A stretch of 7,585 bases of DNA from Deltaproteobacteria bacterium (GTDB lineage Bacteria > Desulfobacterota > UBA8473). The DNA is taken from NCBI GenBank assembly GCA_030643245.1, contig DAOWME010000145.1, positions 1 through 7,585 of the forward strand, read 5' to 3'. Shown here piece after piece: positions 5,890 to 7,585 of the stretch. The notes under the pieces are model-generated. The model had not been told where the DNA came from. It searched no databases and saw only the letters and a program-made list of their open reading frames with translations. Position 1 is the stretch's first letter, and every line of letters starts with the position of its first letter. Both the position numbers and the translations under genes were made by a program.

Positions 5890-7281
5890 TTATTTGGACC
5901 ACATGCTTAATCCCTCCGGCGTAAAGATACTCGGAACAAGTTTTACATTACAAAATTCCTGATAACCCTTGACATCGAGGCGATCTCCAAAGTGGCTGCT
6001 CACGCTGGCATGGTTCATCCTTTCATCAATGAACAGTATAGACCACATGCTAAACGGCCCCCGGTTCTCTCCATTCTCTCCCCACTTCCAATTAACACCC
6101 AGGAGAATTACTGTTTTCCAGTACTCCATGGCCTTATCAGAATATATCTTATGCATCGGCCACCATGTCCCTATGTCAAGCCAAAAGATCATTTTGCCGC
6201 CATTATAATATGGGTCCTCGGGTATTGCCTCTATGACATAGAAAGTCCTCGGAATCCAGACCGTATTTGTAGGCGCCCAAGGCGCCTTGGTCCCCTTGGT
6301 CCAGTCTTTTACTTCGTACTGAAATTTCACCGCCCTTTCATTGGGCAGGCTTTTCCAAGTCTTTTCAGGGAGCTGTCTCATTATGGCCGGTTCCTCTGCA
6401 CCCCAATCTGGTACACAAAATAATCCTATCCTTTCCTCAATAAACCTCCACTTCATGGAATTTACTCGCCCGGACCATCCATTTGTGTCGTCAACGGTTG
6501 CGTCGGTACCCATATAAGGCTCCGACCTGTTGGCGCCTGACATCCTCTTTACTCTTCTAATCGCTGGAATATAAACATACACGTCGTCGTCACTCCCGTC
6601 CATCTTTTTAATGCTCAGATTAGCTGTTCCTGTGACATCAAACGGCTTCAGTACTGCTTCGATTACTGTATAGACTAGTTTGTCCCTGTTTGTCGCAGCA
6701 GGCCCCTTCGTTCTGCCCCAGTAGTCATATCTTAAACCAATGCTCTCAACAGACCTTTCATATCCAGTTGGCCCGATCCACTCTATGAGGGATGTATACG
6801 AGTAATTTCCCGTCCTAAGTTTGCAAAGCAGGTTATTATACATAAATTTTGCGCCCCCATCAGGATCGTTTTTTATGTCGAGATTGGGAAAGGGTGTCCC
6901 ACATACCCATAACGGGGGTTTCCCGGTTGCTGTTTCTATCAAGTTTTTCGTGTCATCCAGTTTAAACTTTCCCTCATTTTTTCGACCGCCATTTATCCAT
7001 TTGTCATCCGGATTTATATCATACTTAAATTCGGATATCTTCATGTCAATAAGGCCTTTTTTGACCCATGCCACAATGGAAGGCGGAACTAAGCCATCAA
7101 TCTTCTTCCAGTTTGATTTGTCAATAAAATCCCCGGGTTTTAGGCCAGTTTGTTCAAAAAGCGCCTGTTGCTTTTCTCGCCATTTTGGGTCACTTGCCAT
7201 TGTGCTTTGGGCTGAAAAAGCAATCATTGAGGAAATAATAAAAACCGCAACAATTACACCAAATAATAGTTTGTTAAGCAT
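5890..7281 (-). CDS. DUF1329-family secreted (periplasmic) protein
   Basis: The product is 463 residues with a hydrophobic export signal (residues 4-24; cleavage probably in the AFSAQSTMAS region, no lipobox cysteine seen). Recognisable DUF1329 features are the GTPFPNLD segment, the YVYIPAIRRVKRMSG stretch around residues 235-250 and the repeated aromatic strand-like blocks toward the C-terminus. Family members are thought to have a LolA/LolB-like fold that could carry lipids or other hydrophobic molecules through the periplasm; their exact role is unproven. The ATG at 7279-7281 has AAGGAGG nine bases upstream. The gene begins only 26 bases after the stop of the RND fragment, a classic operon spacing, and is followed by DUF1302. 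Together they would form periplasmic and outer-membrane parts of an export or lipid-trafficking system. No frameshift or stop is seen. Confidence 0.9.
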   Translation of the reverse strand: MLNKLLFGVIVAVFIISSMIAFSAQSTMASDPKWREKQQALFEQTGLKPGDFIDKSNWKKIDGLVPPSIVAWVKKGLIDMKISEFKYDINPDDKWINGGRKNEGKFKLDDTKNLIETATGKPPLWVCGTPFPNLDIKNDPDGGAKFMYNNLLCKLRTGNYSYTSLIEWIGPTGYERSVESIGLRYDYWGRTKGPAATNRDKLVYTVIEAVLKPFDVTGTANLSIKKMDGSDDDVYVYIPAIRRVKRMSGANRSEPYMGTDATVDDTNGWSGRVNSMKWRFIEERIGLFCVPDWGAEEPAIMRQLPEKTWKSLPNERAVKFQYEVKDWTKGTKAPWAPTNTVWIPRTFYVIEAIPEDPYYNGGKMIFWLDIGTWWPMHKIYSDKAMEYWKTVILLGVNWKWGENGENRGPFSMWSILFIDERMNHASVSSHFGDRLDVKGYQEFCNVKLVPSIFTPEGLSMWSK

Positions 7282-7307
7282 CCTTTACACCCTCCTTTTC
7301 CTTTATT

Positions 7308-7496
7308 TTAGGTTATATGTTTAACGAACCCTGCCAACGCAGGTACCAAAACCAATGCGCATACCATGTTGAAAATCATAAGCAAAAGAATAAGCAGCCC
7401 CATTTCTGCAGGAAGTTTCATTACTGAGAATAACGAGAAGCCAACCTCTATAGCTAGAGTGATGGTAGTAAACATTATAACCTTCCCGGTCGTAAT
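7308..7496 (-). pseudogene. C-terminal remnant of an RND/MMPL-type exporter
   Basis: About 60 residues read TTGKVIMFTTITLAIEVGFS and onward, ending in VPALAGFVKHIT. They comprise the last two membrane helices of the RND-superfamily transporters normally encoded beside DUF1329/DUF1302. Intact relatives are several hundred residues long with about twelve helices and large periplasmic loops. The conserved TTGK that opens this helix is the last recognisable RND sequence. Immediately beyond it, at 7497, the 26-bp repeat begins and homology stops. The frame stays open into the repeat from ATG 7524-7526, but that start is repeat-derived and would make only a two-helix peptide. This is the first gene of the cluster, so its truncation also removes the native upstream region. 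Confidence 0.82.
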
Positions 7497-7585
7497 TAAG
7501 GGACGGGGACGAAATAACTTCCCCATTTGTGCATCCCATCTTCAGGCCATCTTTGCCCGATCTTCAAACACAAAATCCTCAAAAT
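7497..7585. repeat. 26-bp dispersed repeat, copy 2, with unassigned flank to the window edge
   Basis: Positions 7497-7522 match 3907-3932 at 23 of 26 bases. The repeat starts exactly where the RND homology ends. The remaining 63 bases (7523-7585) contain no recognisable gene; on the minus strand a 13-residue open end, FEDFVFEDRAKMA, precedes a stop but cannot be assigned. The GGGACGGGGACG motif next to GAAATAACTTCC recalls dispersed GGGACGGGG-type repeats linked to REP-associated Y1 transposases in related bacteria. That link is from memory and no transposase is visible here. Confidence 0.5.

Noticed and set aside
6821..7324. A 167-residue plus-strand open frame opposite DUF1329
   Set aside because: It is antisense to a well-supported secreted protein gene and has no ribosome binding site or family features.
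7474..7479. TATAAT on the minus strand near the repeat as a new promoter for the DUF1329 operon
   Set aside because: No acceptable -35 hexamer is found at 16-18 bases. The match lies inside RND coding sequence and is probably chance.

Overview
The window looks like accessory or decaying chromosome from a Gram-negative bacterium. The outer-membrane barrel/periplasmic/RND gene set and the prepilin peptidase followed by a PilS/PilR-like kinase and regulator suggest Desulfobacterota (the former Deltaproteobacteria). That assignment is an inference from gene content and protein style, because there is no rRNA or other marker gene here.

Left part (1-2352, plus strand): a 304-base leader carries a plausible sigma-70 promoter and a GGTGGATC/GATCCACC hairpin. 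It is followed by an intact type IV prepilin peptidase/N-methyltransferase (305-1072), with its zinc cysteines and both catalytic aspartates present. Next come the remains of a two-component system. The membrane histidine kinase (from 1168) has an in-frame TGA between its sensor and second membrane helix and then stops just after the phospho-accepting histidine box. At an A8 run it is joined directly to the last quarter of an NtrC/PilR-type receiver domain. That regulator is in turn cut off at the very start of its sigma-54 ATPase domain. The kinase ATP-binding domain, the phospho-acceptor aspartate, the ATPase and the DNA-binding domain are all missing.

Middle part (2353-3975, minus strand): an intact AMP-forming acyl-CoA ligase family gene (2353-3885) abuts the broken regulator tail to tail. 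Its upstream region holds a strong ribosome binding site, a 26-bp dispersed repeat and a 19-bp operator-like palindrome with an extra half-site.

Right part (4127-7585, minus strand): a three-gene transport/envelope cluster is read right to left. It contains the last ~60 residues of an RND/MMPL-type exporter, an intact secreted DUF1329 protein and an intact DUF1302 outer-membrane protein. The RND gene is cut exactly where a second copy of the 26-bp repeat begins, so the cluster has lost its pump and probably its native promoter inside this window.

Overall, four genes look intact (prepilin peptidase, CoA ligase, DUF1302, DUF1329) and three are broken (kinase, response regulator, RND). The strongest signal is a chain of rearrangement scars, one of them marked by a dispersed repeat. 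I found no CRISPR array, tRNA, rRNA, complete insertion sequence, toxin-antitoxin pair or defence system.
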